A stretch of DNA of 37,653 bases from Rhodospirillales bacterium (GCA_014323865.1 JACONG010000004.1:215453-253105), one strand, 5' to 3'; positions 1 through 9,042 are shown, counted from the stretch's first letter. Program-made: numbers and translations. Notes: a model not told the origin generated them from the sequence alone.

Positions 1-2
1 GC

Positions 3-1964
3 GATTCCGAATGGGTGCGGGGCGTTCAGTTCTTCAAAAAGGACACTGGGTCCCAGGAAGAAGATGAAGAAGATAACATGATCGCTGTTTGGGGCGACGA
101 AGGTTCATTAGTTATCTCACGGGATGATGGGGCGACGTGGTCGGCAATCTCCCGGGTGCCGTCGACCAATGAATATATAGATGAACGTATACGTGCCGCA
201 TCTACGCTGCCGGACGATTTCGTCTGGGGCAGCATCAGGGACAGCACCATTCTCAACGATTACCAAACGGTTGCCGCGTGGGACGACACTGGCTCGCTGG
301 CCCTCTCGGATGACGGTGGAATAACGTGGGACGTCACCGTGAACTTTCGGGAAAACGGTCAATTCCACAATTCCGAATGGGTGCGGGACGTTCAGTTCCT
401 CAAAAAGGACACTGGGTCCCAGGAAGAAGATGAAGAAGATAACATGATCGCTGTTTGGGGCGACGAAGGTTCATTAGTTATCTCACGGGATGATGGGGCG
501 ACGTGGTCGGCAATCTCCCGGGTGCCGTCGACCGATGAATATATAGATGTTGGATCCGTCCCATCATCGACCGAGGTGTCGTATGTAGATGGTGGCAGCG
601 GCGTCTTGTTATGGAATCCCCAAGCGAAGTCGATGCTTCACCTTGAGTTGAATGAGTGTGGTCTGGTGGCTTCGCAGGCAGGCAACATCTTCAATAAGAT
701 CGAAGTTCCGGACAGTATCCGGTCGGTTTGGGTCGACGCGAACGATCATCAGGCGCACTTGCAAACCGGAAGCGGGCGCCTGTTCAAGTCCGTCATGACC
801 GAACCAACGACAGATAAGACTGCTGCGGAAGGTGGCGACACCGGCAAGAATGATACGGGCAATGCCTGCAGCGTGACAGGTATACTGCTTGACGAAACCG
901 GCACTGAGGATGGGCGCGAGTTCGCGTGGGCTGAAGAAAAGGGGTTCCGCGAATTCCTGACCAGCAATGAGGCCGTAAAGAACCTTGGCATCGCGGCGAA
1001 CGGCGAGACGCAGTTTGTCCAAAGCCAGAATGGCAATCTGGCGTTCCGGCCCGGACCGGGGCACGCATGGTCGACAGTGGATCGGGATGGTGATGGGCTG
1101 AAGGTCGGGTCCCTTAGAGGTGAGGCGGCACCTATCGGCGATTCGGTCCAGTCCGCAACAACCATGGCTTGGACCACTGAAGACGGATCGACTGGCGACG
1201 CCGCAATCCTGATGTTTGCAACCGATCAGCACCATATCGGCTACACGCTGTTCAGGTTGGAAGGCGAACCACCGACGTCAAAGCCTTATGATTGGAACAG
1301 CTTCCATACGGCTGATGCCGGATTGCCGTGGCGAGACCATTCGGAGATTGCCGACATCGCAGTCTATAGCAGTGACGCTGGGACCGAGCCGATCGAGGAC
1401 CCACTGTTCACGATCCTCATGCTCACGACGCAGGGCGATCTCGCAGTGGCCAATGCGCACAACTTCGACACGTTGATGGACAACATCAATGCGACGTTGG
1501 ACAATAAATCGCGGCCAGTGACAGAAATGGTTGATGAACTGCAGAAACACTTTGCCGACGAGAATCTGCCGCCGCATATGCGCGACAGCGTCGCACCGCT
1601 TCTTTCGTTCCTGGCGCGCGAAGCGGCGGCTGATGCTCGCGAAGGTCGGACGAGGCGGTCGTCGCTCGATAAGCATCTCGGTGAGACAACGATCCCTCGT
1701 GTTTTCAGCGTCGTTGTGATCTTTTACGTGGTGCATCTCTTCATTCGGCTGCAGCAGTATTATGCCAAGATCGCTGCGCATCATGACGCTCGTGCCGATG
1801 CAATCCTTCTGATACCGAGCTATGGCAAGATCCAGCAGAACATGGCCTATCCTGATCTCGTGGACGCGCTATCGGCGGAGAACGTCGGTTTCGGCAGGAT
1901 GCCCAAGGAGGTTGTGGCGCAAGCCACCGAGATGGCCAAGGGCTTCAATCCACGCAGTTCGTGA
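3..1964 (+). CDS. Asp-box (BNR-like) repeat protein, 5' end outside the window
   Basis: The reading frame is open from the left edge, so the true start lies upstream; the GTG at 15 is not a convincing start because the second copy of the internal repeat carries the same Ser-Glu-Trp residues before it. The visible part is about 650 residues. It contains Asp-box motifs of the S-x-D-x-G-x-T-W type (SRDDGATWS twice, SDDGGITWD once), which form turns in beta-propellers of sialidase-like and Ycf48-like proteins. No sialidase catalytic signature was seen, so an enzyme call is not justified. Near the C-terminus a hydrophobic stretch (VFSVVVIFYVVHLFI, near 1700-1745) could be one membrane helix followed by about 70 polar residues. 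Likely a membrane-anchored propeller protein of unknown role. It converges on the transporter gene that follows. Confidence 0.7.
   Translation, partial: DSEWVRGVQFFKKDTGSQEEDEEDNMIAVWGDEGSLVISRDDGATWSAISRVPSTNEYIDERIRAASTLPDDFVWGSIRDSTILNDYQTVAAWDDTGSLALSDDGGITWDVTVNFRENGQFHNSEWVRDVQFLKKDTGSQEEDEEDNMIAVWGDEGSLVISRDDGATWSAISRVPSTDEYIDVGSVPSSTEVSYVDGGSGVLLWNPQAKSMLHLELNECGLVASQAGNIFNKIEVPDSIRSVWVDANDHQAHLQTGSGRLFKSVMTEPTTDKTAAEGGDTGKNDTGNACSVTGILLDETGTEDGREFAWAEEKGFREFLTSNEAVKNLGIAANGETQFVQSQNGNLAFRPGPGHAWSTVDRDGDGLKVGSLRGEAAPIGDSVQSATTMAWTTEDGSTGDAAILMFATDQHHIGYTLFRLEGEPPTSKPYDWNSFHTADAGLPWRDHSEIADIAVYSSDAGTEPIEDPLFTILMLTTQGDLAVANAHNFDTLMDNINATLDNKSRPVTEMVDELQKHFADENLPPHMRDSVAPLLSFLAREAAADAREGRTRRSSLDKHLGETTIPRVFSVVVIFYVVHLFIRLQQYYAKIAAHHDARADAILLIPSYGKIQQNMAYPDLVDALSAENVGFGRMPKEVVAQATEMAKGFNPRSS
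4..549 (+). repeat. Near-identical 180-bp direct repeat inside the Asp-box gene
   Basis: Positions 4-183 and 370-549 are the same sequence with three substitutions that I can count (a G/A near 22/388, a T/C near 33/399 and an A/G near 168/534). The offset is 366 bp, exactly 122 codons, so the reading frame is kept. Each copy encodes an acidic run (QEEDEEDN) and one Asp-box. The 186 bp between them encode a further, more diverged propeller blade. The low divergence points to a recent duplication of a two-blade unit, or to a longer array cut by the window edge. Confidence 0.9.
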
Positions 1965-1992
1965 GCGTGACCGTGAAACCCGCTACCCGCCC

Positions 1993-2610
1993 CTACCAGT
2001 TGAAGCGCAGACCTGCCCCGAGGAACGGCTGGCTGTCGTAGTCGGAACTGGCGAGCGCCGTCCCGTTGCGGTCCTCAAGTCTCAATTCGCCGCCGACGGG
2101 GCCGGCAACCGAACCAACCATCACGCCGATGGCCCAGATCGAGGTGGCCTTGCTGTGAAGATGGCGCGGGAAGGCGTCGACCACGATCGTCTGACCGAGC
2201 GGGATCAGCGGTGCGCCCACAAGGCCCTGCACAAAGCGCCAGACGGTCACCTCGATCAGCGTTTCAGACATGCCGCAACCGATCAGCGTGATCGTGTAGC
2301 CCGCGGTTGCGAAGAGGAAGAGGTTCTTCCTTCCGAACCGGTTCGAGAACCATCCTGCCGTTGCCGTTGCCGTGGCACTGCCCAGCATGAAGCCGATCAG
2401 GACCCAGGCCATCTGGTCGGGCGTTGTCGAGAACGTGCCCTGCATGTGGGGCAGCGCAACCGAGACGATGGTCCAGGTGAAGTCGTAGGCCATGGTCGCG
2501 AGCGTCGCGAAGGCCACCAGCATGACGAAACGAAGACCGGTCGGCCGCTCGACGTCGTCGGTCACCGCAGGACCGCCATCCTCGTCGGCGGCGGTTGCTT
2601 CCGCGGTCAT
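1993..2610 (-). CDS. Truncated EmrB/QacA-type MFS transporter with foreign C-terminal tail
   Basis: The first roughly 170 residues match the N-terminal half of DHA2-family drug:proton antiporters: an N-terminal polar leader, then membrane helices and the motif A region GWFSNRFGRKNL, followed by WRFVQGLVGAPLIPLG and GVMVGSVAGPV. A normal EmrB has about 500 residues and 14 helices; here the protein stops at 205. After GSVAGPV the sequence changes character and reads as an amphipathic stretch ending in FLGAGLRFNW and stop, which looks like the last strand of an outer-membrane beta-barrel rather than a transporter. It overlaps the adaptor gene upstream by 4 bp (ATGA), the normal emrA-emrB arrangement. 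It is unlikely to work as a transporter. An internal deletion or an assembly join explains it. Confidence 0.7.
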   Translation of the reverse strand: MTAEATAADEDGGPAVTDDVERPTGLRFVMLVAFATLATMAYDFTWTIVSVALPHMQGTFSTTPDQMAWVLIGFMLGSATATATAGWFSNRFGRKNLFLFATAGYTITLIGCGMSETLIEVTVWRFVQGLVGAPLIPLGQTIVVDAFPRHLHSKATSIWAIGVMVGSVAGPVGGELRLEDRNGTALASSDYDSQPFLGAGLRFNW

Positions 2611-3701
2611 TGTCCTGGCAGCACGTCCGCGAGAACGTCGTCAACCACGCCGTCGAAGGTACGTTCCTGACCGGTATCGATCGACACGGTCACGGTCATG
2701 CCCGAACGCAGCAGGGTCATGTCACGGCCGGACTCGAGCCGCAGGCGAACGGGAACGCGCTGGACAACCTTCACCCAGTTGCCGGTCGAGTTCTGGGGCG
2801 GCAGCAAGGCGAACTCGGCACCGGTTGCCGGACTGATCGAATCGACGGTCGCCGGCCAAACGATGTCGGGATAGGCATCGACCACCACGGTGGCCTGCTG
2901 GCCGACCTGAACATGGGTCAGATCGACCTCCTTGAGATTGACCTCGATCCAGGGTTTGCCGATCGCGACGAGCGCGAAGACGGGGTCGCCTGCCTCGATA
3001 TACTCGCCGACCTCCAGCAGCACCTGCGAGAGCGTGCCGTCCATCGGTGCGGTCACCAGGGTGCGTGAGAGGTCGAGCGAGGCTTCGCGCCGCATGGCTT
3101 CGGCCGCACGGTACATCGGCTGGTTCTCGACCGGGGCATCGATCGCGCCACCGAGATCGGCCAGCACGACGAGGTTCTGTTCGCGCAGCACCGCGACGTC
3201 CCGGCGCGCGGCTGCCAGCTCGTGGGCCGCTTCATCGAGCCTGGCTTGTGCGCCGGCGCCATCGGCCACCAGCGAGGCCTGACGATCATGCTCGCCCTGG
3301 AGGTAGCGGATATCCTCTTCCTTGGCGGCGATCTCGGCCTCGCCCCGGCGATAGAGCGCACGCAGAGCAGCGACCTCCTGCTCGACCGCGGCCATCTCGG
3401 CCTCGGCCGCGGCGATCGCGATGCCGAACGGTTCGGGATCGATCTCGAACAGTGGCACACCGAGCTCGACCCGGTCGTAGTCGGTGACAAAGACGCGTAC
3501 CACGCGGCCGTCGACCTCGGAGCCGATGTTGACGATGTCGGTCTTCACATAGGCGTTTTCGGCGGTCACATAGCGCCCGCTGGCCAAATACGCCTCCACC
3601 GCGATCCACACGGCTATGGTGGGCACGCCCACCATCAGCACGACACGGATGAGGATGCGTCTTAAACGCCGCATGCGTTTCGTCCGCTTCCACGAGGCCA
3701 C
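2607..3701 (-). CDS. HlyD/EmrA-family membrane fusion protein
   Basis: A 364-residue periplasmic adaptor. After a basic start there is one membrane anchor (about residues 17-40), then a first lipoyl half (ENAYVKTDIVNIGSEVDG), a long Ala/Glu-rich alpha-helical hairpin (about 90-200), the second lipoyl half with TLVTAPMDGTLSQ, and a beta-barrel domain containing PWIEVNLKEVDL. This is the EmrA pattern. Such adaptors link an inner-membrane EmrB pump to an outer-membrane channel for drug export. The start chosen is GTG at 3701, preceded by an AGGTGAGG-like ribosome site; ATG at codon 10 (3674) is an alternative. Its partner pump gene downstream is truncated, so the system is probably not functional as it stands. 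Confidence 0.85.
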   Translation of the reverse strand: MASWKRTKRMRRLRRILIRVVLMVGVPTIAVWIAVEAYLASGRYVTAENAYVKTDIVNIGSEVDGRVVRVFVTDYDRVELGVPLFEIDPEPFGIAIAAAEAEMAAVEQEVAALRALYRRGEAEIAAKEEDIRYLQGEHDRQASLVADGAGAQARLDEAAHELAAARRDVAVLREQNLVVLADLGGAIDAPVENQPMYRAAEAMRREASLDLSRTLVTAPMDGTLSQVLLEVGEYIEAGDPVFALVAIGKPWIEVNLKEVDLTHVQVGQQATVVVDAYPDIVWPATVDSISPATGAEFALLPPQNSTGNWVKVVQRVPVRLRLESGRDMTLLRSGMTVTVSIDTGQERTFDGVVDDVLADVLPGQ

Positions 3702-3872
3702 AACCGCGAGGCCTCACCTGTCGCCCCTTAGACCCAAATCGGCGGCTTGGCAATGGAGCTGACAAGGGCCCCGGGCAGGTGCCACGAACCTGTGTCATCC
3801 CGTCGTTGTGCCCATGCAATGAGTCCCCGGCGCCTGTCACATGGGGCGCTGCTGCGAAGGCCTTGAGGTTCC

Positions 3873-4368
3873 ATGCGCAAGGTCGATTTCCTGATTGCCG
3901 GTGCCCAGAAAGACGGGACCTCGGCACTCGATGCCGTGATGCGCCGGCACGCTGATGTCGGTATGTTCCGGGTCAAGGAGCCGCACTGTTCGACACCGGG
4001 CCTTTCTTCGACGACGACGTCGATCTCAAGGTCTATCGCCGCGCCTTCCCGATGGAACGCGACGTCAGGGTGATCGGCGAGGCGATGTCGGACTATCTCT
4101 ACCGGCCGCACGCCTTCGATCGCATCCGTGCCTGCAGCCCGTCCATAGCCTGTCCATGAAGATCGTCGTGTTGCTGCGGCATCCGGTCGACCGGCCCATC
4201 TCCCTCCTGTCGCTCGGTGGCTTTCTCAGCCTCCGCCGCGCCGCGCCTGCCGAGCAGCCCGGCGCGCATCAGGGGCGTTACGATCAGCCGATGGCAGCCG
4301 CCACGAGGACGCGGCTCCTGGCGTTCTATGCCGACGAGGTCGACGAGTTGGAAGCCATTGCTGAACCG
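3873..4368 (+). pseudogene. Sulfotransferase family pseudogene
   Basis: The start reads like a heparan-sulfate-type sulfotransferase (MRKVDFLIAGAQKDGTSAL, the PAPS 5'-phosphosulfate loop region, then VKEPH). Around 3984-3989 one base seems to be missing: the homologous reading continues in another frame with FFDDDVDLKVYRRAFP and GEAMSDYLYRP. It shifts again near 4125-4155, after which the 3'-phosphate motif region MKIVVLLRHPVDR appears in a third frame. Much of the middle of the fold is absent, and a fragment LLAFYADEVDELEAI, typical of the end of this family, closes the remnant. It stops where the opposing agmatinase remnant begins. At least two frameshifts and internal deletions make it non-functional. 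Confidence 0.7.
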
Positions 4369-4877
4369 GGATCGAGACCGTCGATGCCAACCGTGATGTA
4401 GGTTGGCCCCGAGCCCACGACCTCGCGCGCCCAGTCGATGGCCGCATCCGTCGGTCTGCCGGCCCCCCGCAGCCCGATGATTGATATGGCGCCTGGGACC
4501 GACCAGCCCTTTCTCGACCGCACGGCGGAACGGGGTGGCGTGGTTGAGCTTGATTCCAAACAGCATGTCGACGCTGCCTTCGTGGTCGAAGCCGTTGATC
4601 CGGCGAATCGCCGATGTCGGCCACGCGGCAGGTCTCGAACGGTGAGACGCCTGTGGCAAGATGGGGGCCGCGGATGTTAATCGACATCTCGCAAATCTGC
4701 GCCGGGTCGTAACTAGAGGCGTGCGCCGTCGCGCGCAATCGTGCCGTCGTCGAAGGGCAGGCCGAAGAGCGCAATGTCGACGCCGTCGGGTCTGTCCTGG
4801 CGTGCAGCGCGGAGCAGACTGTCGGGGCTGATGAACGGTGCGGCGCTGGCCGCCGTCTTCAGAGGTTCCGTCGCCAT
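4362..4877 (-). pseudogene. Agmatinase/arginase-family (ureohydrolase) pseudogene
   Basis: Starting from ATG at 4877, two bases after the thioesterase stop, 54 residues read as a ureohydrolase N-terminus (VDIALFGLPFDDGT, then RDGARL) and end at a TAG (4713-4715). Further family segments follow in other frames: EMSINIRGPHLATGVSP and RVADIGDSP, then LFGIKLNHATPFRRAVEKGL, then WAREVVGSG and YITVGIDGLDPG (the metal-ligand-containing D-x-D-G-L-D-P region). The rest of the C-terminal half is missing. Agmatinase hydrolyses agmatine to putrescine and urea; this copy cannot. The tight spacing shows it was once co-transcribed with the thioesterase. Confidence 0.7.
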
Positions 4878-4878
4878 C

Positions 4879-5325
4879 TCATGCCTCCTCGAACACGCTG
4901 CGCGGGATGCGCTTCAGCACTGTAAAGCAGGTCATCACGACCGTGACGCCTTCGACCAGACGCCCTTGGATGAACACCATCCTGCGCCCCCGTTTGACCA
5001 CGTCGCCGGGGCATTCGAGCCAGTCGCCAAGCCGGGCCGAAGAGGCGAATTCGCAGTTGAGCGACCCCGTGACGCAGGCTTCGGCCTTCGGGTCCTCCCG
5101 GTAGAACCAGTCGATGCCGGTCAGCCCCGCATCGGCAAAGGCAGTCAACATGCCGCCCTGAATCGTCTTGAGGCCGTTGCGGTGTTTCCTCTGAACACGC
5201 CGACCGGCGACACGGCCGTTCTCGTCGTTGCGGAAGGAGATGGGTCCGACGACATTCTCGAACCGCTCGTTGTCGTAGATCACGTGGAAACCGGTCGGCG
5301 GGTTGTCCGGATTGTCTTCGTCCAT
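4879..5325 (-). CDS. PaaI-like hotdog-fold thioesterase
   Basis: A 148-residue protein with a hotdog-fold pattern: GLKTIQGGMLTAFADAGL corresponds to the central helix region with the N/H-x-G-G motif seen in the PaaI/YigI thioesterase group, followed by beta-strands SLNCEFASSARLGDWLE and GRRMVFIQGRLVEG. These enzymes hydrolyse acyl-CoA thioesters; the substrate cannot be told. The start at 5325 (MDEDNPDNPPTGFHV) gives the normal family length and is preceded by an AGGACGAGG stretch; longer in-frame starts reach into the divergent amidohydrolase gene and are unlikely. The agmatinase remnant follows directly. Confidence 0.75.
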   Translation of the reverse strand: MDEDNPDNPPTGFHVIYDNERFENVVGPISFRNDENGRVAGRRVQRKHRNGLKTIQGGMLTAFADAGLTGIDWFYREDPKAEACVTGSLNCEFASSARLGDWLECPGDVVKRGRRMVFIQGRLVEGVTVVMTCFTVLKRIPRSVFEEA

Positions 5326-5434
5326 GGCTGGCCTCGTCCTGGGAGGCGGCATTGTGGTGTTGTTCGCTTGCGGAACAGGTCTTGTCGGCTGGCGCGCCAT
5401 GCTCCAGCCTTCCATCGACGAGGAGGAGCACACC

Positions 5435-7024
5435 ATGACCATCGCACCCGAAAAGCAGACGGCGCTCGACTGGGTCGACGCCAACCGTCAGCAGCTCTCG
5501 GACTGGCACAGCACGATCTGGGACTTTCACGAGCCGGCCTGGCGCGAATACAAGTCCGCGGACTGGTACGTCGATCGCCTGCGCAAGGAAGGCTTCGAGG
5601 TCGAGGAGGGCTCCGGCGGCATGGCGACCGCGTTCTGTGCGGAGTGGTCAAACGGTGACGGCCCGACAATCGGCTCCTATGCCGAGTACGATGCCGTGCC
5701 CGGCAACAACCAGGACCGTGTACCCTACCGCAAACTCCGCAAGGGCATTCATCATGCTGCGGCCGGCCATACCGACCCGCACTCGGCGCTCGGCATGGCG
5801 GCGCTCGGTGGCATTCTTGCCGCGAAGGCAGCGATGGAGGCGCACGGAATCAAGGGCCGCCTGAAGTTCCTGGGCGAGCCTGCCGAGAAGGTCTGCGGTT
5901 CGAAGCCCGTGCATGCCGCCAGGGGCTATTACGACGACATGGATGCGGCGATCTCGTTCCACCCGTCGTTCGGCGGCTTGAGGACGAACACGACCGTCTG
6001 GGACACCCACTGTGGCAGCTACTGGAGTTGCATCTACAACTTCATCTGCGACGAACCGGAGACGTGGCGCAGTCCTTCCGCGCCTGGCCCGCAGACCGAA
6101 CACACGATTGCACGCGCGCCGGGCGCCAACGACGCGCTCTGCCTGATGTACACGACCACGAAGTACACCAAGGAATCGATGCTGCCGCACATCGGCACCT
6201 GGACGCTGAACGAGGCGCTGCTGGCCACGGGCGATGCGACCAGCGACAACCTCGCGCCCCGTTTCAGCCAAATCCAGTACTCCTGGCGCTCCCCGGTCCT
6301 GGAAATGCAGCAGCGCATCGGGGAGGTGCTCGACAACAACGCCGAGCAGGTCGCCAAGATCACTCATTGCCGTGTCGAGAAGCGCTGGGTCACCAAAACC
6401 CGTGTCGGCCTTCCGAACCACGCCATTGCCGAGTTGACCTACAGCAACCTGGAGCTTGTCGGCGGGCCACAATGGGGCGACGACGCGGTCTCGTTCTGCC
6501 GCGAGCTCCAGACGAACCTCGGGCTCGAAGCCATGGATCAGCCGATCCTGGATGCCATGATCGACCTCTGTCCGCCGGAAGAGAGTGAAGCGCAGCTGCG
6601 CGCCATGCTGCCGCCCTGGCAACGCAACTATACGTCGGACGATTATGTCGACTGGACCTGGCACACACCGACGGTGCGTCTGATCGTCGGGCGTTGCACG
6701 CTGAAGGGACCCGAGGGCTACAGTTATCCCGGGTGGTCGTGGAACGCCTTGGGTGGCTATTCGCCGACGATCGACCCCACCATCATTTGTGCGGCCAAGA
6801 CGATCGGAGCCACGGCGATCGATCTCCTGACGCGCCCCGAGGAGCTTCAAAAGGCGCGCGACGAATTCAATGACAGGACCGGCGGCGGTCTTGGCGGGTC
6901 CTCATGGGTGCCGCCGCTGCTGCCCGCCGATTTCGATCCCCCGACGGGCTTCCATTGGCCCGAATACGTCACCACGCTGCGCGGAGAGGCGTGGTACGTG
7001 CCAGATACGGCCCAGGAACCGTGA
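5435..7024 (+). CDS. M20-family amidohydrolase/peptidase (AbgB-like)
   Basis: A 529-residue cytoplasmic hydrolase. Visible family features are DFHEPAWREYKSA (residues 30-42), the strand IGSYAEYDAVPG (79-90), GHTDPHSALG (111-120) and LGEPAEKVCGSK (146-157), in the order of M20 amidohydrolases related to aminobenzoyl-glutamate hydrolase subunit B. Where AbgB relatives usually have P-A-E-E at the catalytic/metal site, this one has P-A-E-K, so the metal site may differ or it belongs to a distinct subgroup. The start at 5435 is preceded by GAGGAGG; longer in-frame starts have no ribosome site and overlap the divergent thioesterase. It lies 171 bp before an oligopeptide-type importer on the same strand, which suggests it cleaves an imported amide or peptide. 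The substrate is unknown. Confidence 0.75.
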   Translation: MTIAPEKQTALDWVDANRQQLSDWHSTIWDFHEPAWREYKSADWYVDRLRKEGFEVEEGSGGMATAFCAEWSNGDGPTIGSYAEYDAVPGNNQDRVPYRKLRKGIHHAAAGHTDPHSALGMAALGGILAAKAAMEAHGIKGRLKFLGEPAEKVCGSKPVHAARGYYDDMDAAISFHPSFGGLRTNTTVWDTHCGSYWSCIYNFICDEPETWRSPSAPGPQTEHTIARAPGANDALCLMYTTTKYTKESMLPHIGTWTLNEALLATGDATSDNLAPRFSQIQYSWRSPVLEMQQRIGEVLDNNAEQVAKITHCRVEKRWVTKTRVGLPNHAIAELTYSNLELVGGPQWGDDAVSFCRELQTNLGLEAMDQPILDAMIDLCPPEESEAQLRAMLPPWQRNYTSDDYVDWTWHTPTVRLIVGRCTLKGPEGYSYPGWSWNALGGYSPTIDPTIICAAKTIGATAIDLLTRPEELQKARDEFNDRTGGGLGGSSWVPPLLPADFDPPTGFHWPEYVTTLRGEAWYVPDTAQEP

Positions 7025-7195
7025 TCAGGTTACAGACAAGGCAGTATTCTCGAATCCGCTGTTTGCAGATCGGATCGAATTCGGTCTAATGGCTTCAGGC
7101 GGTGGGGCATGCCGCAAGAAACGCTCAAACATTCGCGGGAGGCGGGACGAAATGTTCCTGCAGCATATTCATTTGAAGCATAGGGGGCGGCGATC

Positions 7196-8143
7196 ATGCT
7201 GAAACTGATCGCCCGGAGACTGGCGCTGGGCCTTTTGACCCTGCTGGTGGTCTCTGTGATCATCTTCATCGGCACCGAGATTCTTCCGGGCGATGTGGCG
7301 ACGGCCATTCTCGGCCAGTCCGCCACCGAGGAGAACACGGCTGCTATCCGCGAACAGCTCGGTCTCAACCGGCCGCCGCACGAACGCTACCTCAGTTGGC
7401 TGGGGGCCTTCGTTCAGGGCGATCTCGGTACCTCGCTGGGCAACCGCAGGCCCATCGCGCCCCAGATCGGCTTCCGTTTCGAGAACACCATGATGCTCGC
7501 GGCGCTCGCCGCCCTGATTGCCGTGCCGCTTGCCATCGGCCTCGGCCTCATTTCGGCGATCAAGCAGGGCACGCCGCTGGATCGTGGTATCTCGGTTGGC
7601 AGCCTGATGGCGATTTCGGTGCCTGAGTTCTTCATCGGTTACGTTCTGATCCTCATCGTGGCGGTGGAACTGTCCTGGTTACCAAGTCTCTCCAACGTCA
7701 ACGACAGGATGGACTTCGGTGATCGGCTGGAGGCCATGGCGCTCCCGGCCATAACGCTCACGCTGGTCACTCTGGCGCACATGATGCGCATGACCCGTGC
7801 CGCGGTGATCGGCGTCATGAGCAGCTCCTACATCGAGATGGCACATCTGAAGGGCGTGAAGTACTGGCGAATCGTCGTCCAGCACGCCCTGCCCAATGTG
7901 CTGTCGCCAATCATCACCGTTGTCATGCTGAACCTCGCCTACCTTGTCGTCGGCGTGGTCGTCGTGGAGGTGGTCTACACCTATCCCGGCATGGGCCAAT
8001 ACATGGTGGACTCGGTGTCCAAACGTGATGTTCCGGTGGTGCAGGCCTGCGGCCTGATCTTCGCCGGCGTATGGGTCCTTCTCATCCTGGCCGCGGATAT
8101 CGCCTCAATTCTGGCGAACCCGCGTCTCAGGCATCCGAAGTAA
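7196..8143 (+). CDS. Oligopeptide/dipeptide ABC transporter permease (DppB/OppB type)
   Basis: A 315-residue inner-membrane protein with the N-terminal helix and long periplasmic loop of DppB-type permeases (about residues 5-95), then five further helices of a BPD_transp_1 domain. The EAA-like cytoplasmic loop is GVKYWRIVVQHALPNVLSP, which contacts the ATPase. The region YTYPGMGQYMVDSVSKRD is typical of this subfamily. The preceding 171 bp hold no gene; a binding protein that would normally come first is missing here. The next permease starts 11 bp after the stop. Confidence 0.88.
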   Translation: MLKLIARRLALGLLTLLVVSVIIFIGTEILPGDVATAILGQSATEENTAAIREQLGLNRPPHERYLSWLGAFVQGDLGTSLGNRRPIAPQIGFRFENTMMLAALAALIAVPLAIGLGLISAIKQGTPLDRGISVGSLMAISVPEFFIGYVLILIVAVELSWLPSLSNVNDRMDFGDRLEAMALPAITLTLVTLAHMMRMTRAAVIGVMSSSYIEMAHLKGVKYWRIVVQHALPNVLSPIITVVMLNLAYLVVGVVVVEVVYTYPGMGQYMVDSVSKRDVPVVQACGLIFAGVWVLLILAADIASILANPRLRHPK

Positions 8144-8154
8144 GGGAGGGCAAG

Positions 8155-9042
8155 ATGGTAACCACATCCGAAACCGCCCAATGGGTCCGTCCCACCAAAA
8201 TGATGATGGTGAAGCAGTTCTTCGCCGAAATGCCGCTGACCGCACGCGTCGGCATGGTCATCATCCTCATCAACCTCTTTGTCGTGGTCTTTGCCGGGGT
8301 GATCGCACCCTATGGTGAGACCGAGCTTGTGACCGACGTCTGGGCACCGCCCAGCGCCGAGAACTGGCTCGGTGGCGATCAGCTCGGCCGCGACATGCTG
8401 ACGCGCATCATCTACGGCGCGCAGACCACCATCACCATCGCCTTCGTCGCGACGCTGCTGTCATTCGTGATGGGAATCGTCGCCGGCTTTGCTGCGGCGA
8501 TCCTGGGCGGCATCGTCGATATGCTGCTTTCGCGTATCGTCGAAGCGCTGATGGCCATTCCTACCCTGATCCTGGCGCTGGTCGTGATCTCGGTCTTGGG
8601 AACGGAGGTGGTGATCCTCGTCATGGTCATCGCAGTCCTCGACTCGACCCGTGTGTTCCGCCTGTCGCGTGCCATTGCGATGGACGTGGTGGTCATGGAG
8701 TACGTCGAAGCCGCACGGCTCAGGGGCGAGAGGCTCTGGTGGATCATGACCCGCGAGGTTCTGCCCAACACGGTCATGCCGCTGGTCGCCGAGTTCGGCC
8801 TGCGTTTCGCGTTCGCCTTCCTGTTCATCGCTTCGCTCAGCTTCCTGGGCCTGGGCATCCAGCCGCCTCTGGCGGACTGGGGCGGGATGGTGCGTGAGAA
8901 CGCCACCGCGATCATCTACGGCATTGCCGCGCCGCTTTATCCGGCCGGTGCCATCGCCGTGCTGGCCATCGGTGTGAACCTTCTGGTCGATTATGTGCTG
9001 GCGCGTTCGAACCGTTCGGCGGCCGCGGAGTTTGACGGATGA
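8155..9042 (+). CDS. Oligopeptide/dipeptide ABC transporter permease (DppC/OppC type)
   Basis: A 295-residue permease with the short N-terminal OppC leader, first helix VGMVIILINLFVVVFAGV, the motif LGGDQLGRDMLTRIIYGAQT (typical of DppC), and an EAA loop RGERLWWIMTREVLPNTVMP. The start at 8155 follows GGGAGGG by the expected distance; an upstream in-frame start inside the preceding gene lacks support. It overlaps the ATPase gene by 4 bp (ATGA), indicating translational coupling. It pairs with the DppB-type subunit to form the translocation pore. Confidence 0.88.
   Translation: MVTTSETAQWVRPTKMMMVKQFFAEMPLTARVGMVIILINLFVVVFAGVIAPYGETELVTDVWAPPSAENWLGGDQLGRDMLTRIIYGAQTTITIAFVATLLSFVMGIVAGFAAAILGGIVDMLLSRIVEALMAIPTLILALVVISVLGTEVVILVMVIAVLDSTRVFRLSRAIAMDVVVMEYVEAARLRGERLWWIMTREVLPNTVMPLVAEFGLRFAFAFLFIASLSFLGLGIQPPLADWGGMVRENATAIIYGIAAPLYPAGAIAVLAIGVNLLVDYVLARSNRSAAAEFDG

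Noticed and set aside
15..1964. Sialidase call for the Asp-box protein
   Set aside because: Asp-boxes occur in many propellers; no catalytic Arg triad, Tyr/Glu pair or FRIP motif was visible.
4120..4160. TGA in the sulfotransferase remnant as a second selenocysteine codon
   Set aside because: The homologous reading continues in another frame, not across the TGA, and sulfotransferases do not use Sec.
4713..4715. In-frame TAG in the agmatinase remnant as a possible recoded codon
   Set aside because: The remnant also has frameshifts and lacks its C-terminal half, so simple decay explains it; there is no sign of pyrrolysine genes.
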